A DNA stretch of 64,000 nt from DAOUMF01 sp034408935 (GTDB taxonomy: Bacteria > Chloroflexota > Dehalococcoidia > SM23-28-2 > RBG-16-64-32), in the NCBI GenBank assembly GCA_034408935.1, contig DAOUMV010000017.1, positions 12,262 through 76,261 of the forward strand, in the 5' to 3' direction. The position numbers and the translations under genes were made by a program. Below, piece after piece: positions 9,178 to 17,538 of the stretch; within the stretch, counting starts at the first letter, position 1; every line of letters starts with the position of its first letter. Below the pieces are notes generated by a model. The model saw only the letters and a program-made list of their open reading frames with translations. It was not told where the DNA came from and ran no database searches.

Positions 9178-9630
9178 GTGAAGTACGAGAACATCATGTA
9201 CGAGCACAAAGATCACGTCGTGACCATTACCCTGAACCGGCCCGACAAGCAGAACTGCATCAACCAGGCCACGAATCTGGAGCTGCAACACGCGTGGAAG
9301 CGGTTCCGGGACGACAACGACGCGGCGGCGCTGACGGAGATGCCGGACTATGACGCCTTTCGGGTCGAGGTCTACAACTCAGAGGGCGCCTGCGGGTACA
9401 CGCGGCGGGTCGACATCTTCAAGCCGATCATCGCCGCTGTCAATGGGTACGCGTTCGCCGCGGGCCTGGAGACCGCGCTACTGGCCGACATCCGGATCGG
9501 CGAGGAGAACGCGGAGTTCGGCGCCCTCGAGCGCCGCTGGAACATCGTCGGGGGCGACGGGCTCACCGCACGCCTGCCACTCGTCGTGGGCTTCGCCTAC
9601 GCCTTTAATGGACTCGTTAGTCAAGTATGA
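9178..9630 (+). pseudogene. Crotonase with internal deletion and lost 3' end
   Basis: The first 45 residues (KYENIMYEHKDHVVTITLNRPD) and a middle block (DIFKPIIAAVNGYAFAAGLETALLADIRIG) are clear crotonase sequence. The segment that should carry the first oxyanion-hole motif (AGxxFxAGxDL) between them is missing, about 20-25 residues, and the protein ends about 90 residues early after LPLVVGFAYAF. The GTG at 9178 has a GGAGG-type site. The deletion stays in frame, so a short protein could be made, but an active CoA enzyme is unlikely. Confidence 0.75.
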
Positions 9631-9642
9631 CCAGATGGTCAT
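9627..9642. promoter_or_regulatory. Dyad upstream of the NrpR-like gene
   Basis: Perfect 6-base arms ATGACC and GGTCAT, separated by AGAT, lie 140 bases before the regulator. The half-site recurs as ATGACC near 9757 and ATGGTC at 9651. Known archaeal NrpR operators have the form GGAA-N6-TTCC, so this is a different sequence; a role as an autoregulatory site is a guess. Confidence 0.25.
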
Positions 9643-9782
9643 CTTAGGGAATGGTCCAAACTCTTGAGGGGAAGAAGTGTTTATGTCTACTAGCGCTGCT
9701 ACCAAAAAAGGGCTAGAGTGGCGGCGGGGAAACCCTGTTGGCTGTGGCCGAGCGCCATGACCAACACTAGGCGGTGAGAAGC

Positions 9783-10781
9783 ATGGTCGTCCATGATCAA
9801 GATCCTGAGGTTCAGCGGAAGGTTGTGGCTATTCTCAAGGTGCTCAGCGAGTCCTCGGAACCGCTGGGCTCTATCACAATCGCTCGCGAGCTGGAGTCTC
9901 AGGGCGTCCATCTGAGCGAACGCACCGTCAGGTACCATCTCAGACTCGCCGACGAGCGGGGCTTCACCCGATCCCTGGGAAGGGATGGCAGGATGATCAC
10001 GCGGGAGGGCCTGCAAGAGCTGAACAGCGCTCTGGCCACCGAGCAAGTCGGCTTCATCGTGGAGAGGCTCGCCCTGCTGGCCTTCCAAACCACGTTTGAC
10101 CCCCAGCTACGCTCCGGTCAGGTCGGGATAAACGCCTCGCTGTTCCCCAAAAGCAAATTCAAGAAGGCGCTGGCGGCCATGAAGGAGGCGTTCAGCAGCG
10201 ATCTCTGTGTCAGTACCAGGGTGGGTGTGGCGACTGAGGGCGAGAAGCTGGGCGACGTGGTGATTCCCGAAGGGAAGATCGGTCTAGCTACTGTTTGCAG
10301 CGCGGTCATCAACGGCGTCCTCCTCAAGGCTGGCATCCCTATGGACTCCAAGTTCGGAGGGATTTTGGAAGTCCGCGATTCTACGCCCAGGAGGTTCGTG
10401 GCGATCATCAACTATGCAGGCACCTCACTCGACCCGTCCGGGGCATACATCAAGGCTAGGATGACCCACGTGCGTGAAGCTGCAATCACGGGGACCGGCA
10501 GAATACTGGCGAACTTTCGCGAGGTGCCAGCTCCCGCCAAGCCACAGGTGGAGGACATCCTAGCCAAGCTCAAGGCCGCTGGCATCGGCGGCGTCGTCCG
10601 GGTCGGCGAAACGAGTGAACCGCTTTGCCAGATACCGGTGGGTCTCAGCAAGATAGGTATCATCCTGCTAGGTGGAATGAATCCCGTCGCGGCGGCAGAA
10701 GAGGCCGGGATAGAAGCCGACAACGTCTGCGAGGCCGGGACGGCTGAATTCGAGAGCCTGGTGGACTTCCGGGAGTTGTAG
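9783..10781 (+). CDS. NrpR-like transcriptional regulator (winged helix plus NRD/DUF128 domain)
   Basis: The 332-residue protein has an N-terminal RNase R-type winged helix (about residues 8-72; LSERTVRYHLRLADERGF is the recognition region) followed by one NrpR regulatory domain (about 80-325, including GINASLFPKSKF and the repeated small-residue core VGLSKIGIILLGGMNPVAAAEEAG). In methanogens NrpR represses nitrogen assimilation and is released by 2-oxoglutarate. ATG 9783 is preferred over GTG 9774 because AGGCGGTGA sits just upstream. It has a single NRD, like separate-domain archaeal forms. gltBD, a 2-oxoglutarate user, is about 4.6 kb away on the other strand. Targets here are unknown. Confidence 0.88.
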   Translation: MVVHDQDPEVQRKVVAILKVLSESSEPLGSITIARELESQGVHLSERTVRYHLRLADERGFTRSLGRDGRMITREGLQELNSALATEQVGFIVERLALLAFQTTFDPQLRSGQVGINASLFPKSKFKKALAAMKEAFSSDLCVSTRVGVATEGEKLGDVVIPEGKIGLATVCSAVINGVLLKAGIPMDSKFGGILEVRDSTPRRFVAIINYAGTSLDPSGAYIKARMTHVREAAITGTGRILANFREVPAPAKPQVEDILAKLKAAGIGGVVRVGETSEPLCQIPVGLSKIGIILLGGMNPVAAAEEAGIEADNVCEAGTAEFESLVDFREL

Positions 10782-10919
10782 GGTTCTGCGGTCTGGTCAG
10801 ATGGCTGAAATGGCCTTGGGTGCCGCACTCGTAACCGAAAGGCGTCGGTGCTGGATCTTGGACGGCGGCAGGCGGGCGCGACTCGGTGGATGACCCGTGG
10901 CAACGGCAAGGGGGCGGGC

Positions 10920-12185
10920 CTAGTCGGGTTTTGTCACGACGCGGCGCAACACGGCTCTCCAAGCGACAGACGCCATCGCCACGATGATTATCCCCTCTGC
11001 GACCGCTACAGCCCTGAGCCCGACGACATCAGCGATCGCTCCCGCAGCAACGGCCCCAACCGGGAAGATCGCCACCAGCGTGAACATCAACCCCATGACG
11101 CGTCCCCTGATCTGATCCGGGAGACGGACAAGCAGCAGCGTCTCGTAGGCGGCGAACAGAGCGCTTTCCGCCGCCCCCGCCACGAAAAGGACAGCGCCCG
11201 TTAGAGGCACCCACTGGGAAAGCCCATAGGCGATAGCGGACACGCCCGTTCCTAGCACGCCCGCAAACATTAGGAGGCCGATCAGGCGCTGCTTGCCGAA
11301 GGTGGCTACCGCCATCGCGCCAACTACACTACCGGCACCAAGGCAGGCGCTCAGGGCCCCGAAGGTCGCAGGCCCTTTCTCCAGCTCCTGCTCTACGAAT
11401 AGGGGCAGCAGCAGCACGTAGGACTGGCCCAGGACGAACGGAATGAGCATCGCCCCCGTAAGCCTCAACAGGTCTCGATGGGCGCGAAGATACTGATAGG
11501 CCTCTAGCAGGCCATCCTTGACGCTCCTGGCCGCCGACCTGTCGATATGACCAAAGGAGGCCGCAATCCCCAACATCATCAGCAATCCCACGAGGTAGGC
11601 ACCCGATGTGAAGAAGTAGGCACCGGCGATACCCAGAAGGGCGATGAGTGCGCCTCCCGCCGCCGGTCCGGCTACGTTCGGAAGGCTATGGCCAGCCGTG
11701 TTGAGAGAGATGGCGTTCATCAGGTGCCGACCGGGCACGAGCCTGGCCGTCATCGCCTGACCAACCGGAACACGCAGGGCGAAAAGCAGGCCGCCTATCG
11801 CCGCTGCCACGAGCACATGCCAGATCGCGACCGCGTCTGTCGCTACCAGCGTCCCCATCACCAACGCCACGGAGAGCGCCACAAGGGTGCCAAGGACGAG
11901 CAGATTTCGCCGGTTTACGCGGTCCGCCGCCATGCCCATCGGTATCGACCCCAGGGCGAAGGTGATGGCCCACATCCCCTCCACCACGCCCAGGAGCAGC
12001 GCCGAGTCGGTCAGTTGTACTGTGAGCCACCCCCGTGCCGTGAACTGAACCATCAGGCCAACCGCGACGATGAGGTTGCTGAACCAGAACAGCCTGAACT
12101 GAGGGTATGACAGGGAGATGATCGGTCGCCTGGCCCAGGTCCATTCCGGCTCCCGGACATCCGGTCCTTCACCCGCTTCAGTCAA
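10920..12185 (-). CDS. MFS transporter
   Basis: About 420 residues with 12 predicted hydrophobic helices and an MFS loop signature (GMAADRVNRRNLLVLGTL), resembling the enterobactin-exporter/MFS_3 drug-efflux group. Homology begins near PIISLSYPQFRLFWFSNL. The open frame extends to 12518, but that extension is arginine-rich and overlaps the oppositely oriented kinase, so I reject it. There is no good ATG; TTG 12185 with GGAG close by is a tentative start, so the 5' end is uncertain. Substrate unknown. It is convergent with the NrpR-like gene. Confidence 0.8.
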   Translation of the reverse strand: MTEAGEGPDVREPEWTWARRPIISLSYPQFRLFWFSNLIVAVGLMVQFTARGWLTVQLTDSALLLGVVEGMWAITFALGSIPMGMAADRVNRRNLLVLGTLVALSVALVMGTLVATDAVAIWHVLVAAAIGGLLFALRVPVGQAMTARLVPGRHLMNAISLNTAGHSLPNVAGPAAGGALIALLGIAGAYFFTSGAYLVGLLMMLGIAASFGHIDRSAARSVKDGLLEAYQYLRAHRDLLRLTGAMLIPFVLGQSYVLLLPLFVEQELEKGPATFGALSACLGAGSVVGAMAVATFGKQRLIGLLMFAGVLGTGVSAIAYGLSQWVPLTGAVLFVAGAAESALFAAYETLLLVRLPDQIRGRVMGLMFTLVAIFPVGAVAAGAIADVVGLRAVAVAEGIIIVAMASVAWRAVLRRVVTKPD

Positions 12186-12412
12186 TCTCCACCGGCCCTC
12201 CGACCCGGCGCCCGCCTGCTCAAGAGTATAGCCTGAGGGTCGTACGCGCGCTCGCCATTGGCGTCGGGACAACCGTCGGGACGACGGCCCAACGGCAATC
12301 ACTTCCCGGCACGCCTTCCTCAGGTCGTGGCATGGGTTGGCATTGCGAGCCGCCGCGGCTACCCTTGTGTTGGCGAGCAGCCCACAAGGCAAGAATGGAG
12401 GATCAACCAGCG

Positions 12413-13969
12413 ATGGGTGCGGAGAGCGCCGGGTACGTGCTGTCGATCGACCTGGGCACGAGCGGGCCGAAGGTCGCGCTCGTCGATGCCAGCGGCGAGA
12501 TCGCAGCCTCCGCGGCACGCTCCGTGCAGACGCACCTGATCCCGCCAGACGGTGCAGAGCAGGAACCGGAGGAGATCTGGAGCGCCATCAAGAGTGCCGT
12601 CCAGCAGGTGGTCAAGGACGCGGGACGGCCCGCCGACCAGATCGTCGGGGTGAGCATCGCCAGCCAGTTCTCCTCGATCGTGCCCGTGGACCGAGACGGA
12701 CAACCGGCGATGAACCTGATACTGTGGATGGACGGTCGCGGTGCCCCCCATGCCCGCGGAATCTATCAGGAACATCCAGACGCCTTCACGAAGTGGCTGG
12801 ACATCCACGGCGTCTTCCCGCTGCCCTCAGGCGTCGACTCGCTCTCCCACATGCTCTGGGTGCGACAGGAGCGACCGGACATCTACCAGCGAACCTACAA
12901 GTTCCTGGAGCCCATGGACTTCGTGACCGCGCGGCTCACCGGGAGCTACACGGCGAACGCCTGCACCGCGTTCATGATGCTGCTAACCGACAACCGCCAA
13001 CTGGAGGCCGTGCGCTACGACGACGAACTCGTCGCCATGTCGGGACTCGATCGGGAGAAGCTTCCGGAACTGGTACCCGTCATGTCGTCTGTCGGCACCG
13101 TCCGCCAGCACGTCGCCGAGGAGCTGGGGCTGGTGCCGCAAACCCGGGTGTTCTCGGGGGTGAACGACACCCAAGCGGTCGCGGTGGGAACGGGCACGTT
13201 CGAGAAAGGCCGGGGAGGACTGAACATCGGGACGACGAGCCAGGTCCTGGCCCACGTCGACTTCAAGAGGACGGACGTGCAGAACCAGATCGTGAGCAGC
13301 CCCAGCCCCATTCCCGGACGCTACATGGCTCTGGCGGAGAACGGCCTCGGAGCGAAGACGCTGGATCACTTCCTTCAGAACGTCGTGTTCGCGAGCGACG
13401 CGCTGGCCGATCACTCGACCGACGACACCTTCGGCCGGGTCGATGAGGTCGTGCGGGAGGCGCCGCCCGGGAGCGGGAGTCTACTCTTTCTGCCCTGGCT
13501 CAGCGGGTCGCAAGCGCCCGCCTCGAACCCGAGGGTGCGCGGCGGTTTCCTGAACCTCTCTCTCAACACCACGCGGGCCGACATGGTGCGGGCCATTCTG
13601 GAAGGGGTGGCCTTCAACCTGCGCTGGCTCCTTCCCGCCGTGGAGCAGTTCGCCGAGCAGGAGTTCGACGAACTGCGTTTCGCCGGCGGGGGCGCGCTCT
13701 CGGATGAGTGGTCCCAGATCCTCGCCGACGTCATGAACCGCCCCGTCCTCCAGCTCGAGGACTCGCGCCACGTGATCAACCGCGCTGTGGCGTTCCTGGC
13801 CTTCGAGCGCCTCGGGGCAGTGACGTTGGACGATTTCCCCAAGATCTGTCGCGTGAAGCGCTCCTACGAGCCGCGACCGGACACCCGCGGGACCTACGAC
13901 CGCCTCTTCGAGCAGTTCCTGGCCTCCTTCGAGCAGAACCGCCCCATCTTCGAGGCGCTGAATGCTTAG
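12413..13969 (+). CDS. FGGY family carbohydrate kinase (xylulokinase-like)
   Basis: This 518-residue protein phosphorylates a sugar or polyol with ATP. The N-terminal phosphate loop SIDLGTSGPKVALVD, the second phosphate motif GTGTFEKGRGGLNIGTTSQ and the adenosine-side motif FAGGGALSDEW are all present, and the length is normal for the family. GGAGGA lies ten bases before ATG 12413; ATG 12395 is the alternative. The next gene, a PLP enzyme, begins 63 bases downstream on the same strand, so an operon is likely. Xylulose is a reasonable guess, since a phosphoketolase-like gene occurs at 46.6 kb, but FGGY substrates are hard to predict. Confidence 0.88.
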   Translation: MGAESAGYVLSIDLGTSGPKVALVDASGEIAASAARSVQTHLIPPDGAEQEPEEIWSAIKSAVQQVVKDAGRPADQIVGVSIASQFSSIVPVDRDGQPAMNLILWMDGRGAPHARGIYQEHPDAFTKWLDIHGVFPLPSGVDSLSHMLWVRQERPDIYQRTYKFLEPMDFVTARLTGSYTANACTAFMMLLTDNRQLEAVRYDDELVAMSGLDREKLPELVPVMSSVGTVRQHVAEELGLVPQTRVFSGVNDTQAVAVGTGTFEKGRGGLNIGTTSQVLAHVDFKRTDVQNQIVSSPSPIPGRYMALAENGLGAKTLDHFLQNVVFASDALADHSTDDTFGRVDEVVREAPPGSGSLLFLPWLSGSQAPASNPRVRGGFLNLSLNTTRADMVRAILEGVAFNLRWLLPAVEQFAEQEFDELRFAGGGALSDEWSQILADVMNRPVLQLEDSRHVINRAVAFLAFERLGAVTLDDFPKICRVKRSYEPRPDTRGTYDRLFEQFLASFEQNRPIFEALNA

Positions 13970-14032
13970 GCGACACGAGCCCCCACCGTATATCATGAGC
14001 ACTGGCGACACGAGCGAGTAGGGAGGAGTCCC

Positions 14033-15448
14033 ATGGCAGACAAGAGCAGCAACCCGTTCGCGCGCGGCAACCCCTACGCCGAGCGCTACGGCGTCATCAA
14101 CCGCTTCCCCGAGAAGGGGCGTCCGCCGGAGGAGATCCTTCGCGAGCTGCGTGAGATGGCCGAGGAGGAAGACAAGGCCTGGCAGACCGGCAAGTGCTCC
14201 GGGACGATGTACTGCGGCGACATGACCCACTACGAGTTCCTGAACCAGGCGTTCGGCCTCTTCTCACACTCGAACGTCCTCCAGCGGGACATCTGCCCCA
14301 GCGCCACCCGCTTCGAGGGCGAGATCGTGGCCATGGCCCTCGATATGATGCACGCCGACGCGGCCAGGCCCGACTCCACCCCCTGCGGCGCCCTCACCTC
14401 CGGCGGCACCGACAGCATCATCACCGCCCTCCTCGTCTATCGCGAGAAGGGCCGCGAGGAGCGCGGCATTACCCAACCCGAGATGATCCTGCCCGAGACC
14501 GGCCATCCGGCCTTCCGGAAGGGCGCCCACCTGTTCGGAATCGATGTGATCGACGCTCCGGTCGACCCGGAGACGACCCTCGTCGACGTGGACTTCGTCC
14601 GCGATCACATCACCCCACGAACCGTCGCCATCGTCGGCTCCGCCGGCAACTACGCCTACGGCACGATCGACCCTATCGAGGAGCTCTCCCAGCTCGCCCT
14701 GAAGCACGACGTCGGGCTCCACGTCGACGGCTGCCTCGGGGGCTTCATCCTCCCCTGGGGCGAGGAGCTGGGCTACGACATCCCCGTTTTCGACTTCCGC
14801 GTGCCCGGCGTGACCAGCATCTCGGCGGACACTCACAAGTTCGGGTACGGCCTCAAGGGCACGTCCGTGATCCTCTACCGCGACAAGTCGATCCGGCAGT
14901 ACGGGTACTTCCTCAACCCCGAGTGGCCGGGCGGCAAGTACTTCTCGCCGGGGATCGCCGGCAGCCGCTCGGGCGGGCTGCTCGCCGCCACCTGGGCGTC
15001 GATGGCCAGCCTAGGCCGCGAAGGCTACCTGCGCTACGCCAAGCGCATCTTCGAGACCGCGTTCGCCATGCAGGACGCCGTGCGCACCCATCCGGAGCTG
15101 CGGATCATGGGCGAGCCCACCTTCTGCTTCGCCTTCACGTCGGACGCCTTCGACATCTACCACGTGAACGACTTCATGAGCGAACGGGGCTGGCGCTTCA
15201 ACGGCCTGCAGTACCCGAACGCCGTCCACATGTGCGTGACGCGGCCGCAGACGGAGCCCGGCGTCGTGGAGGCGTTCGCCAAGGACCTGGCGGAAGGGGT
15301 GGAGTACGCGAAGAACCCGCCGCGGGAGAAGCCGGCGACGGGCGCAATCTACGGAGGCCTGCCCCAAGGCGTCCCGCAGTTGCAGGAGATGGTGCGCAGC
15401 GTCATGGTGGCGATGGTGGACGGCATGCACGACGTCCCGCCGGAGTAG
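14033..15448 (+). CDS. PLP-dependent lyase/decarboxylase, sphingosine-1-phosphate lyase-like
   Basis: A 471-residue fold-type I PLP enzyme of the group II decarboxylase/S1P-lyase branch. Visible are the phosphate-cup motif TSGGTDSIITAL (residues 122-133), the HVDGCLGGF aspartate (about 232) and Schiff-base Lys269 in SADTHKFGYGLKG. Members cleave phosphorylated sphingoid bases or decarboxylate amino acids. GGGAGGAG precedes the ATG. It follows the FGGY kinase. A second paralogue lies at 26399-27856 with the same motifs but low overall identity. No N-terminal membrane anchor is seen, unlike eukaryotic S1P lyase. Substrate uncertain. Confidence 0.86.
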   Translation: MADKSSNPFARGNPYAERYGVINRFPEKGRPPEEILRELREMAEEEDKAWQTGKCSGTMYCGDMTHYEFLNQAFGLFSHSNVLQRDICPSATRFEGEIVAMALDMMHADAARPDSTPCGALTSGGTDSIITALLVYREKGREERGITQPEMILPETGHPAFRKGAHLFGIDVIDAPVDPETTLVDVDFVRDHITPRTVAIVGSAGNYAYGTIDPIEELSQLALKHDVGLHVDGCLGGFILPWGEELGYDIPVFDFRVPGVTSISADTHKFGYGLKGTSVILYRDKSIRQYGYFLNPEWPGGKYFSPGIAGSRSGGLLAATWASMASLGREGYLRYAKRIFETAFAMQDAVRTHPELRIMGEPTFCFAFTSDAFDIYHVNDFMSERGWRFNGLQYPNAVHMCVTRPQTEPGVVEAFAKDLAEGVEYAKNPPREKPATGAIYGGLPQGVPQLQEMVRSVMVAMVDGMHDVPPE

Positions 15449-15498
15449 GCGGACCCACCCTCGGCCGATGATCATTTCCCCAGGCTCTGGATGGGCGC

Positions 15499-16038
15499 TC
15501 AGCTGTCGTGTATTGTCTCCCTCGCATCGGGCTTACGGGCTGACGGTCTCTGTCCCAGGCTCATCCGCAACACCCAGGCGGCGGTGCCGCAAATCGCCCC
15601 CACTGCAGCACCCCCACCCCCAAGAACAATCAGGAACCAGAATAGAACGACAGGCCCCGCCGTATCCCCACCAAACTCGTCTAGCTCCCGCCCACCCACT
15701 CCCAGCGGGAAGGGTGAAAAGACGCCGAGAACGAACGCCATCCCTGAAAGACACCCCATCCGTACACCAGATGCTACGGCGGCAGGCAACGCCACCTTCT
15801 CTCCTAGGCTTACGGTCAGCGCCACGGTGAGCAATAGCGCCAGCAGGCCGAATACTGTCGGCAGGCTCGACCAGAAGTCGTCGAACAGCGATTCCGTCTG
15901 TGTCACGAACCCGGCGATGAGCGCGGCCGCCACCACCGCCCCTATTGCCAATCGCCCTCTCGTCCTCGCCGAACCAGTCCCCATGTCTACGCTCTGAGCG
16001 GCTCCCATGTTGTCGCCTCGCAGGTCACCAATCGACAT
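15499..16038 (-). CDS. Small membrane protein, downstream copy of tandem duplicate
   Basis: A 179-residue protein with about four hydrophobic segments (AIGAVVAAALIAGFV, VFGLLALLLTVALTVSL, MGCLSGMAFVLGVF and VVLFWFLIVLGGGGAAVGAI) and a short basic tail. I do not recognise the family. Its coding region matches the neighbouring gene at 16093-16626 almost base for base over 522 bases without indels. Unlike that copy it lacks the duplicated extended -10 promoter upstream, so it may depend on readthrough. The last residues differ after PDARE, where the repeat ends. Confidence 0.7.
   Translation of the reverse strand: MSIGDLRGDNMGAAQSVDMGTGSARTRGRLAIGAVVAAALIAGFVTQTESLFDDFWSSLPTVFGLLALLLTVALTVSLGEKVALPAAVASGVRMGCLSGMAFVLGVFSPFPLGVGGRELDEFGGDTAGPVVLFWFLIVLGGGGAAVGAICGTAAWVLRMSLGQRPSARKPDARETIHDS
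15517..16038 (-). repeat. Tandem repeat unit, copy 1
   Basis: 522 bases repeated at a fixed offset of 588 (copy 2 at 16105-16626), with scattered substitutions and no indels by eye. The unit covers nearly the whole membrane-protein gene. The high similarity including silent sites indicates a recent duplication or gene conversion. Confidence 0.9.
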
Positions 16039-16092
16039 CGGGGGGCCCCGGCGTCTTTTGGACTAACTCCAGCCCTTCGCTGACGGGAGTGC

Positions 16093-16626
16093 TCATCCGC
16101 TTGCCTCCCTCGCATCGGGCTTACGGGCTGACGGTCTCTGTCCCAGGCTCATCCGCAACACCCAGGCGGCGGTGCCGCAAATCGCCCCCACTGCAGCGCC
16201 CCCACCCCCAAGAACAATCAGGAACCAGAATAGAACGACAGGCCCCGCTGTGTCCCCACCAAACTCGTCTAGCTCCCGCCCACCCACTCCTAGCGGGAAG
16301 GGTGAAAAGACGCCGAGAACGAACGCCAACCCTGAAAGACACCCCATCCGTACACCAGATGCTACGGCGGCAGGCAACGCCACCTTCTCTCCCAGGCTTA
16401 CGGTCAGCGCCACGGCGAGCAATAGCGCCAGCAGGCCGAATACTGCCGGCACGCTCGACCAGAAGTCGTCGAACAGGGATTCCGTCTGTGTCACGAACCC
16501 GGCGATGAGCGCCGCCGCCAGCAGCGTCCCTATTGCCAGTCGCCCCCTCGTTCCCGCCGAACCAGTCCGCATGTCTACGCTCCGAGCGGCTCCCACGTTC
16601 TTGCCGCGCAGGTCAGCAATCGACAT
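16093..16626 (-). CDS. Small membrane protein, upstream copy of tandem duplicate
   Basis: A 177-residue near-twin of the preceding gene with the same four hydrophobic segments and the same extracytoplasmic-looking GVGGRELDEFGGDTAG loop. The ATG at 16626 gives MSIADLRG, matching the other copy. A longer frame reading to 16722 would run through the promoter and is rejected. An extended -10 (TGCTATAAT) lies about 53 bases upstream. No Shine-Dalgarno site is visible. Its leader is a copied fragment of the neighbouring gene at 16753-17397, including the first codons of that gene out of frame. Function unknown. Confidence 0.75.
   Translation of the reverse strand: MSIADLRGKNVGAARSVDMRTGSAGTRGRLAIGTLLAAALIAGFVTQTESLFDDFWSSVPAVFGLLALLLAVALTVSLGEKVALPAAVASGVRMGCLSGLAFVLGVFSPFPLGVGGRELDEFGGDTAGPVVLFWFLIVLGGGGAAVGAICGTAAWVLRMSLGQRPSARKPDAREASG
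16105..16626 (-). repeat. Tandem repeat unit, copy 2
   Basis: Second copy of the 522-base unit described at 15517-16038. Confidence 0.9.
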
Positions 16627-16627
16627 T

Positions 16628-16709
16628 GGGCGACGAACGGGCGGTGCTTCATGCGCAGCCCCCAGTGCAGGCTGTCTCATTATAGCACTCAAGTAGCCAA
16701 TCTCCGCCG
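16628..16709 (-). repeat. 82-base promoter-fragment repeat, copy B
   Basis: 82 bases match 17373-17454 with three mismatches by eye. The block spans the extended -10 promoter, the leader and the first eight or so codons of the gene at 16753-17397. Here it serves as the leader of a different gene. Confidence 0.88.
16679..16687 (-). promoter_or_regulatory. Extended -10 promoter
   Basis: Minus-strand TGCTATAAT is a perfect extended -10 element with no -35 match at 17 bases. Transcription should begin near 16672 and give a leader of about 45 bases before ATG 16626. Confidence 0.6.
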
Positions 16710-16752
16710 TCGTCGGAGCCATGTCATCTCAAGGGCTTTCCTTCACACACTC

Positions 16753-17397
16753 CTAGGGGCGTTCGCGCAGGCCCAGTCCGTTCTCCAGCACGCGAGTGAG
16801 CAACGCACTGTCGCTCAGATCCTCGGTGCTAAGATACACGCCCTCGGTCACCGCCGAACACTCGTAGTGGTCCTTGTCGCAGATCATTTCCTGACCCGCC
16901 GTCCTCGTGGATGAGGCGCCCACAAGCTCTTCCAGTTGCTCCGGGGGCAGGATGAAGACGAAGACGTTGTAGGGGCTTGGCTTTGACACCTCGTGGCCCC
17001 GGATCGCTTGGATTGGGAAAAGGCCCTCGGGGACGGCTGGCCCTGGGGGAAGAGACGGGCAGCCGATATCTATGACCGGCTCGAATGCCGCCAGTCCGGC
17101 CGGCTCCCAGTCGGGATGCGTCGCGACCTGTGGCAAGACGGCCTCGATGCGTGACTTGGCTGTGGCCTCTGCGGCGGTGGCCTGCGCAGAGGAGTCGACC
17201 GCCAGGTCGGCCCCCAGCGCCTGTATGCAGATGGCCAGCTCGTTGCGCTCCCCGGTTGAGCGGGCGCCTTCGGCTGGCTGCGTGCCTTCCCCCTGGAACG
17301 TCACGCCGAGGAGGGTCGTGACGCCCAGGGTGATCCCGGCGACCCCAGCGAGGATGGCGAGGGAGACGGCCAGGGCGACGAGCGGGCGGTTCTTCAT
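16753..17397 (-). CDS. Membrane-anchored or exported protein of unknown function
   Basis: 214 residues: a short basic start (MKNRPL), one hydrophobic helix (about 6-32, ALAVSLAILAGVAGITLGV) and a soluble remainder that would lie outside the membrane. There are four cysteines outside the helix (in ELAICIQ, DIGCPSL, EMICDKDHYEC), suggesting two disulfides. I do not recognise the family. The extended -10 at 17424-17432 predicts a leader of only about 20 bases. It shares its promoter and first codons with the neighbouring duplicated membrane gene by duplication, so the genes may belong to one functional island. Confidence 0.68.
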   Translation of the reverse strand: MKNRPLVALAVSLAILAGVAGITLGVTTLLGVTFQGEGTQPAEGARSTGERNELAICIQALGADLAVDSSAQATAAEATAKSRIEAVLPQVATHPDWEPAGLAAFEPVIDIGCPSLPPGPAVPEGLFPIQAIRGHEVSKPSPYNVFVFILPPEQLEELVGASSTRTAGQEMICDKDHYECSAVTEGVYLSTEDLSDSALLTRVLENGLGLRERP

Positions 17398-17454
17398 GCG
17401 TAGCCCCCAGTGCAGGCTGTCTCATTATAGCACTCAAGTAGCCAATCTCCGCCG
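17373..17454 (-). repeat. 82-base promoter-fragment repeat, copy A
   Basis: Partner of 16628-16709. This is probably the original context, since the copied codons are in frame with the gene here. Confidence 0.88.
17424..17432 (-). promoter_or_regulatory. Extended -10 promoter
   Basis: Same TGCTATAAT element as at 16679-16687, inside the 82-base repeat. Predicted transcription start near 17417. Confidence 0.6.
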
Positions 17455-17538
17455 CACGCGGAGCTACGGTGGCCCCTCGCGGAGCAGGGTGCTGTCCCGG
17501 TAGAATTGCGATTACCTGCCGACGGAGGGGCAGCCAAC

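Noticed and set aside
12186..12518. Longer N-terminus for the MFS transporter
   Set aside because: The extension is arginine-rich, lacks family similarity and overlaps the well-supported FGGY kinase on the other strand.
12337..13446. 369-codon open frame inside the kinase gene
   Set aside because: Arginine-rich out-of-frame shadow of the FGGY kinase caused by high GC; no protein-like motifs.
14194..15471. 425-codon open frame inside the PLP enzyme gene
   Set aside because: Shadow frame with extreme arginine content; the overlapping frame has clear PLP motifs.
15517..16626. CRISPR or short-repeat array
   Set aside because: The repeats are two long tandem gene copies, not short repeats with unique spacers; no array is seen anywhere in the window.
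16627..16722. Longer N-terminus for the second membrane-protein copy
   Set aside because: It would read through the extended -10 promoter, and the tandem copy aligns only from ATG 16626.
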